From contig JAQGDQ010000074.1 of the NCBI GenBank assembly GCA_030141605.1, positions 370,773-430,772 on the forward strand: DNA of 60,000 bases, written 5' to 3'. The stretch is from Tubiluchus corallicola. Its lineage: Eukaryota; Priapulida; Priapulimorpha; Priapulimorphida; Tubiluchidae. The position numbers and the translations under genes were made by a program. Of the stretch, positions 1 to 22,962 are shown in pieces. Within the stretch, counting starts at the first letter, position 1. Each line of letters opens with the position of its first letter. The notes under the pieces were generated by a model, which was not told the origin of the DNA, did no database searches, and worked only from the letters and a program-made list of their open reading frames with translations.

Positions 1-2052
1 CTTGTAACGTTTCGCTGTGAACATGTAAGTGAATTTTTGAATATTACTATAACCAATAAAGTTTCGAAATTACATTTCTGATGTCAAAGCATATCGTATA
101 TGTAAGATTACGTATGTGAGAGTACATTCGAGTTATTATTCAGCGATATTATTTTTTATATGAATCTAATTACGACGTTTGTGACTTAATAAAACTAATA
201 GTAGCAAGCACTCTGCAACGTTATAGCTAAGACTCATTTAACAGCCAGGACGCTTGTGAGAAATGCGGCAACTGTGACTTATTAGACGTGATTATAGGCC
301 TATAAAATATCAAATTACAAAGTTAAATGGTCAACACAGTCTCTGAAGTTTACATTTTTTGTAATGGAGTCCTGCAGCAAAGCTAACAAATCGTCGAAAG
401 TGTCTCATTCTAGTGTAACTATAGAATTTTTCTCGATCGTCTCTTAACTGACCATAGAAGGTTGCAACAACATCGCGGTACTGTCTTTTTTTCGTTAACT
501 GGTTGCACCCAATAACGATGGCAATTAATACTATATAATGACAACGATGACAATGAACGCTCAGTAAAAACATTACTTCGCCCTCATTGCCCATGATGGC
601 GAGCTAGCTGCACGCAAATAAAAAACCGCGCGGTTTGAACTTTTTTGCTGCATGGGTTTTCGAGAAAAAAATCGGTAATTGCCTGAAAATTTTCAGTTTC
701 TGACAGCAATTCCATGCGTCATTTTCCTTGTGTCCTCACTGTGAAATGGGCCAAACGTAAGCAAATTTTGAGCGAAGCCACATTATCTAGTGGGTTGGTT
801 GGCTAGCTGACTGACTGACTGACTGGCGGTCTAATTGGCTGGTTGCTTGGTTTGCACTGCGTGCAATGATCGCTCAGTCAATAGTTTGACGCATTTATAA
901 AACTCTTTAGCACGTGTTACAATGGAAACCTCTTCACAATGGCATGACAGGAAAGAAAGTATTCGTTGGATACATCGACATATTTGGCTTACCTGGAAGG
1001 CCTACCAGAATTTTCTACAACAACGTAAAACTGAAAGACATACAACAAAAGTGGTTTCCGAAAGCTAAGGTGAGTAGCCTTATAATATAAAGAAACCATA
1101 TTCAATATGCCAATATTGCTCAGCGCACCTTTCGGTTTATTAATTGAATGTTAGTCACTATATAATACCTTTTCTTGTAAGCTTGGAAAATGTTTTAGGA
1201 ACAGTTTTAGGTTTCTAAGAGACACGGGCGCGGATTCGATATCGTCCATGGCTGATCGTGAAAATATAGAATTTTTCAAGTTGGCCTATTTGACAATTTC
1301 TCGTGTTAGCTTCCAAGAGCCTTTAGAATGGAGATTGCGGAGATTACGGTTTGTAAGGCGATTAAAGAGATTAATTAAATAGATAGATTAGTATCGAAAG
1401 CTTGTTTGAGGCGATGACCGGCTAAATTACAAGTATTAATATACTGTCAAAGACCCATTCACTATTCACGCTATATTTTATAACATATGCCATGTGATAG
1501 AGAAGTTCATATAAATGTTATTTATTGAAATTGGATTTCAATTAAAAAGGTTAACCAAAAAAATAAGAAATGCAATTTCAATTAAAAAAGTTAACCAAAA
1601 AAATAAGAAGAAACTGCCTTGGCACATTACAAAGCGATTAGTTTGCTGTGTTGACAAAGCATGGGCTTGATCACGCACTATACCAGGTACCTGTTAACAG
1701 TTCCTACGCAAATATACAGAAAATAGCTCGGTATTTTTTCTTCAGTTGTTTTCTAATCAAATTAAATTTGGAAAATTTGTCTGCCAATTGATAGTTAATT
1801 TCCCTATCAAGAAGTCTATTAAAAAAAATAATTTTTTAAAGTTATATTAATTTTTTGTAAAAATAATTACTTATGGCTGTTCTACCTATAACCAGAGAAT
1901 GTAATTTAAAACGTAATTGTCCAGTTTTATACGGTTGTGCAGTTAAATGTACTGTTTCTTTTTTTCAGTTTCTACGAATAACGCATATTAGAGTTGATAT
2001 AGAAACAGAAAATACTGTCCGATGGAGTTTTGAAAAAGAAGAACACACCTAG
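1..2052 (+). CDS. 3' end of a spliced gene, possible GH31 alpha-glucosidase C-terminus (partial)
   Basis: Three exons in one continuous frame: 1-24 (cut by the window edge), 911-1069 and 1969-2052. They are joined at GT-AG introns that are all phase 0, and end at TAG 2050-2052. The donors are gtaagt at 25 and gtgagt at 1070. The acceptors are ctctttag before 911 and tttttcag before 1969. The 53-codon middle exon has a hydrophobic strand FVGYIDIFGL followed by a short loop and FYNNVKL. The last exon ends in alternating residues and VRWSF. This resembles the final beta-sandwich of GH31 enzymes such as lysosomal alpha-glucosidase (pattern: strand, VLGV-like strand, short loop, then hydrophobic strand ending in W). 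The coding exon calls are fairly strong. The family assignment is inference from pattern only, because the catalytic part lies outside the window. Confidence 0.5.
315..594 (-). mobile_element. PIF/Harbinger transposase remnant, frameshifted
   Basis: Read on the minus strand, three successive frames together match the N-terminal part of a PIF/Harbinger nuclease. A WVQPVN-like segment comes first. A second frame gives ATFYGQLRDDREKFYSYTRM. A third frame gives DTFDDLLALLQDSITKNVNF and stops at TAA 315-317. The FY.Y.RM...FDDLL pattern is typical of this superfamily. At least two frameshifts make it a dead copy. It sits inside an intron of the + strand gene. Confidence 0.6.
790..890. repeat. Degenerate tetranucleotide tract (GGTT/GACT type)
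   Basis: Repeated ggttggtt and gactgactgactgact units grade into ggctggttgcttgg. The tract is similar in style to those at 32.07 kb and 54.9 kb. Confidence 0.6.
911..1069 (+). CDS. Internal exon of the GH31-like gene
   Basis: This 159-nt phase 0/0 exon of 53 codons is open throughout. It is flanked by a pyrimidine-containing acceptor (ctctttag) and a consensus donor (AAG|gtgagt). The encoded stretch has no low-complexity bias and contains the strand-like FVGYIDIFGL. Confidence 0.6.
1535..1609. repeat. 40-bp tandem duplication
   Basis: A 35-bp segment starting atttcaattaaaaa and ending aaaataagaa occurs twice with a 40-bp period, and the copies are nearly identical. It is intronic in the GH31-like gene. 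Confidence 0.75.
1969..2052 (+). CDS. Terminal exon of the GH31-like gene
   Basis: This exon has 27 codons plus TAG. It follows a strong polypyrimidine tract and cag acceptor at 1953-1968. It encodes FLRITHIRVDIETENTVRWS and a short acidic tail. The frame continues from exon 911-1069 in phase 0. Confidence 0.6.
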   Translation, partial: FLRITHIRVDIETENTVRWSFEKEEHT

Positions 2053-2545
2053 AAGTTGATAGTTTGCTTTTTATAAATTTACACTTGCTATAATTAGATA
2101 AGATACTTGTTCACGCAATGTTCTTTAAGTTACACAGAACTATTGAACTTATATACCAAAAGTAACTTTTTTATAAATGTTTTTTTATTAAATTTATAAT
2201 GTTGATGATTTAGTTAAGCGTAAATCTACACATAAGTCAGATTCACTCATGCACATAATACGTATACACTAAATGTGAAGCTTTTGAGATTATAGGTGTT
2301 TATTAAATAAGCAGTACTATTATATATGAACTATGTTGCTGCCAGTCTAGTCTAGTTGCAATTTTGTACAACTGCGTAAGTTTATCACTGCTCATTTAAC
2401 TATAGAATTCTATGACATTTGTATCTCGCAAGTTTGTGTATCCAGGTTGCGCTAAGATTTTTATTATTTGGATGCAAGATTGTATATGTAGATTGAGCTA
2501 TATTGTCGCTAACTTATAAAGGCTATTTTATAAGTGTGAAAGTAG

Positions 2546-2551
2546 AATAAA
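2546..2551 (+). terminator. Poly(A) signal AATAAA
   Basis: A canonical AATAAA lies about 500 nt downstream of the TAG at 2052. It is a plausible 3' end for the GH31-like gene. Confidence 0.4.
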
Positions 2552-3079
2552 TATCAGAATTTGGGAATCAATTCAAACATATCTTTGCACATAGTATATA
2601 TACATAAAACAAAGTTACCTAATTTTAATGAGATAAGTGTGTGAATTGTATTTTCTTACCTAATTACTTTAAATACTATGCGCACTATACAGGTATAGCA
2701 AACAGTGCAGTGCACTTATGTATAGGCTGAGCCCAATGCTCTGTCTAGGCAACTTTATAACGGCATGTATGACAACATGAGAAAAACAAACAGATGCTTC
2801 ATACAGATGTTAGCACGACTTTACAACGCTGTCCAGACTGGCAGCCAGACGCTCAGGGCTGAACATTCACTGCATTGCTCACGTGTTCTTTCCTTATGGA
2901 GCCGCATGGCATGCAGGTTGACTCATTATGGCATCAACTAACCTTAATAACATCAGTACAATACTGAGAATAATGGCACAGCTGATACTGATAACTGTCA
3001 GAAAATAAGAAAACAATAATAATTGTAAATGCCTTTAAGCGTACTTCATAGCTAGAACAAACTACCTAATATTTAATCG

Positions 3080-3085
3080 TTTATT
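3080..3085 (-). terminator. Poly(A) signal AATAAA of gene A
   Basis: TTTATT on the plus strand reads AATAAA on the minus strand. It lies about 155 nt past the gene A stop codon. Confidence 0.5.
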
Positions 3086-3237
3086 CATCTTAAACCAGTA
3101 AGCAAAAGTATACATGCCAATAAAACGCCAACACAAATTTGTTCTTAGAGGGCCAATATACGTTCTTTTATACAATGAACAGAAGTAACCAGTATATTAC
3201 ATGACAGACATATAAAGTGTTAATGCAACACATATAT

Positions 3238-3413
3238 TCAGCGGTCGTGACCAGATGCTTTAGTACTGTGAGACTCTGCATACTTGTCTGTGTTGTGGTA
3301 ATCACCTTTACCCGCAAAGTAACCTTTGTCATCGTGGTATGCTTTGAAACCTTTATCATAATAATGCTGCTTTCCTCCTTTATCAACATGCGTGTTGTCA
3401 AACTTGTACTTGC
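3238..3413 (-). CDS. Gene A exon 4 (second half of the C-terminal domain, stop)
   Basis: The acceptor gatttactttcag precedes 3413. The first two bases complete a Gly codon split with exon 3. The frame encodes KYKFDNTHVDKGGKQ, then FKAYHDDKG and YHNTDKY, and ends at SGHDR and TGA 3240-3238. It aligns with gene B exon 4 at about 35 of 55 residues, confirming the frame. Longer open frames over this region on either strand are in other phases and are shadows. Confidence 0.85.
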
Positions 3414-3885
3414 CTGAAAGTAAATCAAGTAGATCATATTAAACACATTATACCTAATTCAATGAAAAAAGATTAAAAAAAGAAATAAAAATTTCGTGTT
3501 ATGTAGCCCTTCTTCCTACCACTGCTTCGGTACTTTCGCAAGATGCTGCAGCATCACTCCATTAGCGGCCTGTGAATATCCGCAATATAGGCAAAATTCA
3601 TGCAGACTTCATTCACAAGAAAATCCATGAAGATGGGAAAGTGGCTCCCCTAATAAATATTTGCTGTCTGCGAAAAAACCACGAACTTTGTGCTATGTCC
3701 ACTTTTTTGTCTAAACAACGCCAAACAGACAGTATGTGTAATATCATTACAGTATTACGAAACCTTTGGCTTTCCTTTAATAACTACAATTTTTCTGTCA
3801 TTTAGCCTGATTATTGTTGGTGTCGTTTGCCGTCGTCCTTATTGTAATGCCGTTATGATCAACATTGTCATTGTCGTCGTCGTCG

Positions 3886-3925
<40 letters not shown>

Positions 3926-6900
3926 TATGCTGCTTCATCTAACCATCTTTCTAATAGGTCTGTTCTTTTATTGATATCACATATCATAGTTCACTAATGG
4001 CCTATTGCAGAGTTCTCAAAGCGCATTCTCATCTGTTGTATTGGCATCCATAAATGTGACGGCATTATAATTGTTCACAATGTTTAAGGTTATAATTCAT
4101 AATAGCTTCTAATTTTCATTTACAATTCAGGTAATTACTTTAGTTGAACACGATGTAATAGGCGAAAATTTCCCCTGCTATTCAGCGCAAATGAACGTGG
4201 CTTTTTCCTTCACGTATTGCTAACATATCCATTACAGCAAATTTATTCAATTGCCAGTCTCGTAAATTTCAAATCAATGTGCATTTTACATGTGTGCACT
4301 GTGCAAATAGACTGTTAGATGCACCACAACAATGAAAAATTCACCAAGTCTTCTTTACACAAGCAAAACACGTTCAAATTCTACAGCAAATCAGCGCCTC
4401 TTGCTGTTTTACGCACAAAATGTTACCCACTTCGACGACAGTGCAGCGCAAGTTTCTTTACGTATATAATTATGAATAGCACTAAAAACGCAAAAAATCC
4501 CTTTCTTGTCACGGATTAAAATGCTTTTCGAGCGGAGAATTTTCTCGTGTTGCTTTGATTATATAAACAGTGTAATATGAAAGTTAAAATGTTTTAGTAA
4601 AGTTAGTGCGGCTAAACAACTAAAACACTCTCCGAGGTGTAGGAAAGGTAGGGACAAGTGCTAAGAATCCCCTGTTATATACATTATACACTAGGCACAC
4701 CAAAATGCCATAATTGAGCAAACATGTATGTGCGATTACGAAATTTATTTTTATATTACCTGCTCCTTTACTAAAATTGAAATCTCCTTTTCCTTTGTTT
4801 CGTCCCCCTTTCCCAGCCAAATATAGTTCCCCTTTTCCTCCATTATCAGCCTTTGCGCCTTCACTGTTGTACTTCAGCTTGTGGAAGTACTTTTGCCAGT
4901 CATTGTTTGACTGAAAATAGAAAAGTGAGTTGCATTTGTTCTTTGGTGATCTGCACATATGCTCAGTTTCAATCAACCAAAATGGCTGCAGATCAACTAA
5001 ATTTGAAAAAAAAACATTTCTCAAACATTTCTCTTTCTAAAATGAAACACTTGTACAACGGTGCGTGAGCAATCTTTGGAACAACACCCTCTGGCAATAC
5101 TTAGAAAGCTAGAAAATGCCACAAGCAGTTTTCCTAGTAGTCACCAAATCATTTTACTGAACAAACTGAACAAACTCGGTATTGCCTAACTTTGACTGCT
5201 ATGCCCGTATCGCATAGAGACTACACAACTGTTTCCTCGCCTAAAAATGATGACGATTATAACTACTCTAAATTGACAAAACTCACCAAATGATCACTCC
5301 AATGTACACCCGGACCTCTGCCATAACTATGCTCAGCATACCCGCCTCCATGATCTCCATACGCTTGGCTGCCATAACTCCCGTGTCCATCTGCATGCTG
5401 TCCATATCCTCCATGTCCACCATTGTCATATTTATATCCACCTGTTCCATAGTCATCTCCGTAACTGCTGTAGCTGTCTCCATAGTTATCATAGCCACCT
5501 ACATGCCCCCCTTTTCCATGACCGCTTCCATAACCACCATCACTGTATCCTGCTTTGCTGTAACCTCCTCCATGTCCACCATTTCCATAACCTCCATTGC
5601 CATGACCTCCTCCATATCCTCCATAGTCATCTCCATATCCACCCCCATAGCCCCCATAACCATCTCCATGTCCATAACCACCATGATTGTGATCATCTTT
5701 ATATTCACTGCCGCCATAGCCACCTCCATAACTACCATGACCATCTCCATACCCACTTGCCCCATAGCTTTCTTTACCATGTCCTCCTCCATAACCACCA
5801 TCGTCATATCCTTCTTTGCTATGACCCCCACCATAACCTCCATGGTCATCTCGGTGTCCATAACCACCATGACCATGATCACTTTTATAACCAGTACTAC
5901 TTCCATACCCTCCTTTGCCATGACCTCCTCCATATCCACCATCATCAAAACCTCCTTTGCTGTAACCTCCTCCATGTTCACTATCTCCGTAACCTCCTTT
6001 ACCATGACTTCCTCCATAACCGCCATAATCGTCTCCATATCCACCAAAGTTGCCACCATAGCCACCTCCATAGCTACTATAACCACCTCCATATCCAGTT
6101 TCTCCATACCCTCCTCTTTTGCCATGCCCTCTTCCATACCCACCAACACCATAACCTCCTTCACTATGACCTCTTCCATAACCACCATGACCATGATCAT
6201 TTTTATATCCACTGCCACCATAACTGCTCTTATAACTACTATGACCATCTCCATAGCTACCATAAATATCTCCATATCCACTTCCTTCATATCCTCCTTT
6301 GCCGTGCCCTCCTCCATATCCACCATCACCGTATCCTGCTTTGCTGTAACCTCCTCCATGTCCACCATTTCCATAACCTCCATTGCCATGACCGCCTCCA
6401 TATCCTCCATAGTCATCTCCATGTCCACTCACATAGCTACCATAGCTATTTCCATGTCCTCCTCCATAATCACCATAACTATCTTCATACCCACTGCCAC
6501 CATATCCACTTTTACCATAACTATCATCAACTACTCCAATAACTCCACGGATACTATGACGATGCACATGAGCAAGATCATAAATTCCATTGCCATTTCC
6601 ATATCCATGGTAACCACCACCATATCCCTCTAGGCCACCTGTTTTTTTAAAGTAACTGCCATAACCAGATCTATGTAAAGAGCCACCATGACCATAAGTG
6701 TCATAACCGCCTGTCCCAAGGAAATGACTACATGCAAGTAGCACATGGAGCTAAAATAGTGTAAAAACAATTATGTATTTGTTCACGTTTAAGTGTAGTG
6801 TTTCAAAAGTCTCTAACTACTTTAATTTTCAATTTCAAATGCAACTGATCGACCAATGACGTTTGCTTTGTTGCAAGCCCTTACTCCGTAATTGAGGTTT

Positions 6901-8719
6901 TTTGCTTTTGAAGTTGCGGCCTTTTTTTCTTCTGCTACCAACCTGACACTAAAGTCTGAAGTGTAAAATCGCCGTATGGCTATATAGCAAAAGGAGCAGA
7001 AAAACTGCTCGACCAGTGTGGTACATTGGTATAAAATCACTGCAGTAGAGTTATGCAGCCAAGCTTGATCCCACTAAAATTCTCATGAACGAGTAGACTC
7101 ATCAACCAAATTGTCGTTTGGTTCCAGTTGTAATTGCCACTAATTTCTAGTAAATTTTTGAAAATAATGAGGTACTTTTGAAACACTCAATATTGCTAAC
7201 GACAGCGACGCATTTTTCTGGTTACTCGGCTCATGTGTTCATATTACTAAGTTCATTGCCGTTTATTTCACATGAATAATTTATTACGAAATCATTATTG
7301 AAGTTCTAGTGGGGGGTGTGCAAAAGAGTAAGACCTAATTATTACAGAATTTAAAAAAAACTTGGAGTGCAATTTACGCTCCTGTGCGTTGTGAATCGAG
7401 GAAAAAATGTTTTCATTTTCTATCAAGTCATTTATTTAAAATTTATTTCGCTATAGTAATTCCAACTTCTCGTTAAAGGAGAAGAAACGGGAATTTTAAA
7501 CTATATCCGTAAGAACTTTCGCCAAACAATCTTATATTACTTAGCATTACGCTTATCTTTTTGGAAGACTTACGTAGGTGGAAAAATTCTAAATAATTTA
7601 AAATTTTCGCGCCACCTGGTAAAACGGCACTGCATCCTAGTGTATACCACTGACTTACAAAAAACTCATTATTGATCTTATTGACAACAAAAAGTAATGT
7701 AAACTTTTGTTTAGTAAGCACTCAGTTGTCAACAAAATGACTTAGGCGGAATATTGTTAATATTATCGGTAAACAAGTAAATGGCATTGGTGTAAGCACT
7801 TTGTGAGACAACACGTAGCGACTACTACACAATACTTGAAATTCACAAAAGATTTTAACAGGTTTTTAGAACAACAATTGTTAAAGCGAGACAGAAACAG
7901 ATCTCAGTTAAACCCATCGTTAATATTCGACTTACGAAAACAGACAGTTAGAGTCACTGATCAGAAAACCAAGATTAAGCAAATTAATTGCATGCACGAA
8001 GATTCTGCAAAATTGTTATTGGATGATGCATGTCTGTAAGATGCATATGTATGTAACTGTTCAAATTAAAAATTTAAACTAAATTAGTGAAATTCTGAAG
8101 AAGAGAAATTGTTAAAAAAAATGGTAGTGAAACGCGCGTGATTGCTTAAATTTGTTTTACGATTTAACTTAATAAAATATGTTCTGCATTTTTAATCAAA
8201 TTAATATGTTGAATATTGTATGTCTGCAAATAGATGTTTAATAAAGACTTATAATAATAGTAATAACCAGTAAGCAAAGAGTGTGGTACGAATGCTCTGA
8301 TTATTTATTCAAACTTTATGCAATGTTATCTAAACTTGTTTGAAACGACTCACTATTAAAATGATTGTACTTAGCGATCATCGTAGGAGTTTAAATTCAC
8401 AAATTTTATACAACATTACTGATTCCATAAACCCTGTATGCAATAAGACCTCACATAAGTGGCATAAGAGTTCAAAAGGAATTTTTAAACTTTATTTATG
8501 AAGCGTTTTCTTTTGCTTAAAATTTGAGTACTAGATGTAGCGTTTTTATTACTTGATCACCTTAAGTTTAGATGTTTCTTATGATTATCTCGTGTAATTT
8601 TTGTCGTACGGCCTAAATGTCGAAATAAAAGGCATGTGTTCTAATCTAATCAAATCTGACTACTATACACTTACCAAGACAAGAAAGAACAAAAGAAACG
8701 AAGACAAGTACGTTTGCAT
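3238..8719 (-). CDS. Gene A: secreted Gly/Tyr-rich repeat protein with a conserved novel C-terminal domain (611 aa)
   Basis: The exons on the minus strand are 8719-8675, 6750-5287, 4910-4760 and 3413-3238. All introns are GT-AG, with phases 0, 0 and 1, giving 611 residues. Residues 1-15 and the start of exon 2 form a hydrophobic signal peptide (MQTYLSSFLLFFLVL then LHVLLACSHFLG). Residues about 28-485 are dominated by GGYGGG, GHGKGGY and GYGDDYGGY-type repeats rich in Gly, Tyr, His, Lys and Asp. Residues 504-611 form a cysteine-free domain with NDWQKY, GKGDF.FSKG, KYKFDNT, GGKQ and YHN.DKY, shared with gene B at 25.0-29.6 kb. Gly/Tyr-rich secreted proteins are often cements, byssal, shell-matrix or cuticle components, so a structural or adhesive extracellular role is inferred. 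No named family is recognised for the C-terminal domain. Confidence 0.85.
3865..3926. repeat. (TCA/TCG)n microsatellite
   Basis: This trinucleotide tract runs gtcgtcgtcgtcatcatcatc and lies in intron 3 of gene A. Confidence 0.9.
4760..4910 (-). CDS. Gene A exon 3 (first half of the C-terminal domain)
   Basis: This 151-nt exon encodes 50 codons plus one base, with acceptor ctattttcag and donor gcag|gtaata. Key residues are NDWQKY, LKY.S.GAK, GG.G.LYL.GK and GKGDF.FSKG. About 34 of 51 residues match gene B exon 3 by hand alignment, and the exon length is identical. Confidence 0.85.
5287..6750 (-). CDS. Gene A exon 2 (Gly/Tyr repeat exon, 1464 nt)
   Basis: The acceptor tttacactattttag precedes 6750 and the donor TTG|gtgagt follows 5287. 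The 488 codons are all open. The exon starts with the end of the signal peptide (LHVLLACSHFLG). A non-repetitive stretch at protein residues 71-94 contains HVHRHSIRGVIGVVDDSYG. The rest is Gly-Tyr repeats with His, Lys, Asp and Ser. An almost identical block of about 100 bp occurs at about 5534-5634 and 6324-6424 (NGGYGNGGHGGGYSKAGY). The frame reads on past the donor to a TAG at 5263, but the homology with gene B supports splicing at 5287. Confidence 0.85.
6751..8674 (-). other. Intron 1 of gene A
   Basis: This AT-rich 1.9-kb intron separates the 45-nt signal-peptide exon from the repeat exon. A 78-codon open stretch on the + strand (7803-8039, hydrophilic, Lys/Arg-rich, no ATG near its start) is not recognisable and is probably chance. 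Nothing else is seen. Confidence 0.6.
8675..8719 (-). CDS. Gene A exon 1 (signal peptide start)
   Basis: ATG at 8719-8717 opens 15 codons, MQTYLSSFLLFFLVL, ending at a consensus donor (TTG|gtaagtg) in phase 0. Its length (45 nt) and phase equal exon 1 of gene B. It was found by looking for a signal-peptide exon to complete the hydrophobic stretch that begins exon 2. Confidence 0.75.
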
Positions 8720-8987
8720 TTTCTGAGTCTGGAAAAACAGCAAAAACACTAGTTTTATTTTTGCTCATTATTTTAATAACAATGGCACGCGTAAAGTTAT
8801 TAAATATTTTTGCTTCTTTTAGGTAGAACTGCGCTGTAAAATTCAGCTTAAATCCTGATTTTGTAAAAAAAGTCATGAAATAAAACAGATCTTTATTAGC
8901 TTGATCTTTTATGTCATTTACTTAAGCAAAATATAAATTAACTCAGATTGTTCTGTAAAGGTATTATTGTAACCTTATTTTAGTCTT

Positions 8988-9165
<178 letters not shown>

Positions 9166-9982
9166 ATTGAGTGAGTTCGTTAATTAAGCACTAGTTCAAC
9201 GTTAAACTCTAGGAACTTACCGAAAGATTGAAACTTGTTGCACTTTCTACCACATTCTGATAAAACCACCAGACTAAACAGAATGTTAACTGTTGCAAGA
9301 AACCTGTTCCTGTGCATTCGCCATAATGTTTACATCAGAAGAAATCGAAAATTTGTTTACATTCGCACATGTTGACTCTTTGACACCGGTTACTTTTTGG
9401 CATCATAGTAAATGCTTGCGGGTGAGCTAATAGATAATTAGTTTGCATTTTAGTTATTTTATCAGTCATTTTAAATGCAGTTCGACTGTCAGAATTGTTT
9501 TCTCAACAAATTACATCAATTAAATTTGTCGGTATTAAAATCAGGAGGCAACGAAGGTGAAATGATGACTTGACCTGTCTATTTTGACCTGATAACTTAT
9601 ATTTCAGAGAGCATAAATAACTTATTTTGAGGCCGCAGAAATTATCGCGACTGCTCAGTATAAGAAGAATATTGCAGAGTACATGACGTTTGTTACACTT
9701 TATGTATAATATTTACACGCCTTTTCTTAATCGTTTTAGGTTTTTACAAATTAAATGTTTTCAAACTATAACGCAACACGCTAAAACACGTCATGTGTCT
9801 AAGTGCTAAAAACATGTGAGGGAGCCGAAAATCCACTTTTGCCGTTAAAAGGAATCCGTTTTCGAACTGTCTTGATTATTTAAAGTTGCGAAATATTTCT
9901 TTATCTGCCCATCTTTCTTGCGCTCCCATACTTTTCCTTCTTCCTCTCTCCTCCCACCATTCGTTCATTCTATATCCTCTCA

Positions 9983-9983
<1 letters not shown>

Positions 9984-10077
<94 letters not shown>
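9984..10077. repeat. (TC)n microsatellite
   Basis: This is a pure TC tract of about 94 bp, complementary in sense to the GA tract at 8991. Confidence 0.95.
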
Positions 10078-10080
<3 letters not shown>

Positions 10081-11229
10081 TACATGTAACTATAGGCTAA
10101 TGCATTTCCGCAAATCTACAATAAGTTTCGTAAAAACAAGTTTACGGTAATAAATCGAAACTCGAAGAAATATTTTTTCTACATTTAAACATTTTTTAAA
10201 AAATTTTCTCTATTTTTTTCATTACCTTTAAGTTATTATAAGTTATCGCTCTCTTGATAATCTCTGGCACAAGGATCATTCGCGGTGTACTATTCTCTAA
10301 TTTTTGAATAGAATCAATGCATTTATCAAAAGAGTAGTACAGAACAATAGGCTATTTTGCACAAAGGCTGTAAAAAGCAAAGTTACGTGTACTAATCTTC
10401 TGAAGTACCAAAGTCTCTGAGATATTTTACCTAGCAATTTGCCATTTCGTTATAGTTATCTGAACTTCACATTAAACAACAGTTACTGCCACCTGGAAAA
10501 AGAAGGCCAACTCACTACCTAGATTGAATTGGTATGACATAGTAGGCTTGAAAAACCGAAATGAAAAAAATGCATTTATATCAATTTATTTGCTAATCAC
10601 ATGAGACTACGACGTAAGTATGGAAAATGACAATCATTTTATCAATAATGAAAAGTGGAATCATTAAGTAGTTCTAGTTGGCGGGTACTTGCCTTCTAAG
10701 CCTCCCCAAGTATGTATGCATAAGTATGTTCTGCGCATGTATCCGCGCGGAAGCCAAAGTTTACACATGAAACCACAACGATCTTTAAGAAAAGCTGCAC
10801 ACTGAGCGTTTTCGATTTACAGTATTTACTGTATTATATTTCTTTGTCCGATTGCAGAGACGGACACTGTGACATGCAATATTTCACTTTTGAAAGGAAC
10901 AATCAGCAAGAGGCTTGTCATTGATTTAGCAAATGGACGTCCTGTTATTTTAATGTTGTGATTTGTTAGTAATGGCTGACTAAAAACCATGGATGCAAAG
11001 TGACAGCAAAATTGAAATTAATCGTTTTAAGTCTTATCTTTGTTGAATTGTACAAAGAAAAATAAAAGTGAAGTTGAAGAACAAACTTAGTTCGTTTTTT
11101 ATCATTGATTGGCTGTAAATTGTTTATGTGATGCACAACACTACTTTTGTATTCCATAATTTCCAGGTCGACTTTTGTCAATAGAATGCTAACACTGCTT
11201 TCACATTTGTGAGAAATTGTCTACACTTT

Positions 11230-22962
<11,733 letters not shown>

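Larger units (their letters stand above)
2053..3237. other. 3' UTRs and intergenic DNA between convergent genes
   Basis: Two genes converge here, one on + ending at 2052 and gene A on - ending at 3238. Apart from the two poly(A) signals I see only AT-rich unique sequence. Confidence 0.5.

Noticed and set aside
3168-3446. 92-codon open frame on the minus strand over the last exon of gene A
   Set aside because: It is the wrong phase. The frame that continues exon 3 and aligns with gene B ends at 3238.
5499-6428. Met/Glu/Val-rich 309-codon open frame on the minus strand
   Set aside because: This is a shifted phase of the same repeat exon, without a signal peptide or homologue.
5290-6633. 447-codon open frame on the + strand opposite the Gly/Tyr exon
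   Set aside because: It is the antisense of the glycine-rich repeat (Thr/Ile/Ser-rich translation), as expected from GGN codons. The minus-strand frame has splice sites, a signal peptide and a paralogue.
7803-8039. 78-codon hydrophilic open frame inside gene A intron 1
   Set aside because: There is no ATG at its start and no recognisable family. A chance frame is likely.
9876-10100. Arg-Glu or Ser-Leu open frames
   Set aside because: They are translations of the (TC)n tract. The frames at 41260, 45337 and 48537 are the same kind of artefact.
11209-11229. GTG start seven codons before the receptor ATG
   Set aside because: Eukaryotic nuclear genes rarely start at GTG, and ATG at 11230 keeps the whole signal peptide.
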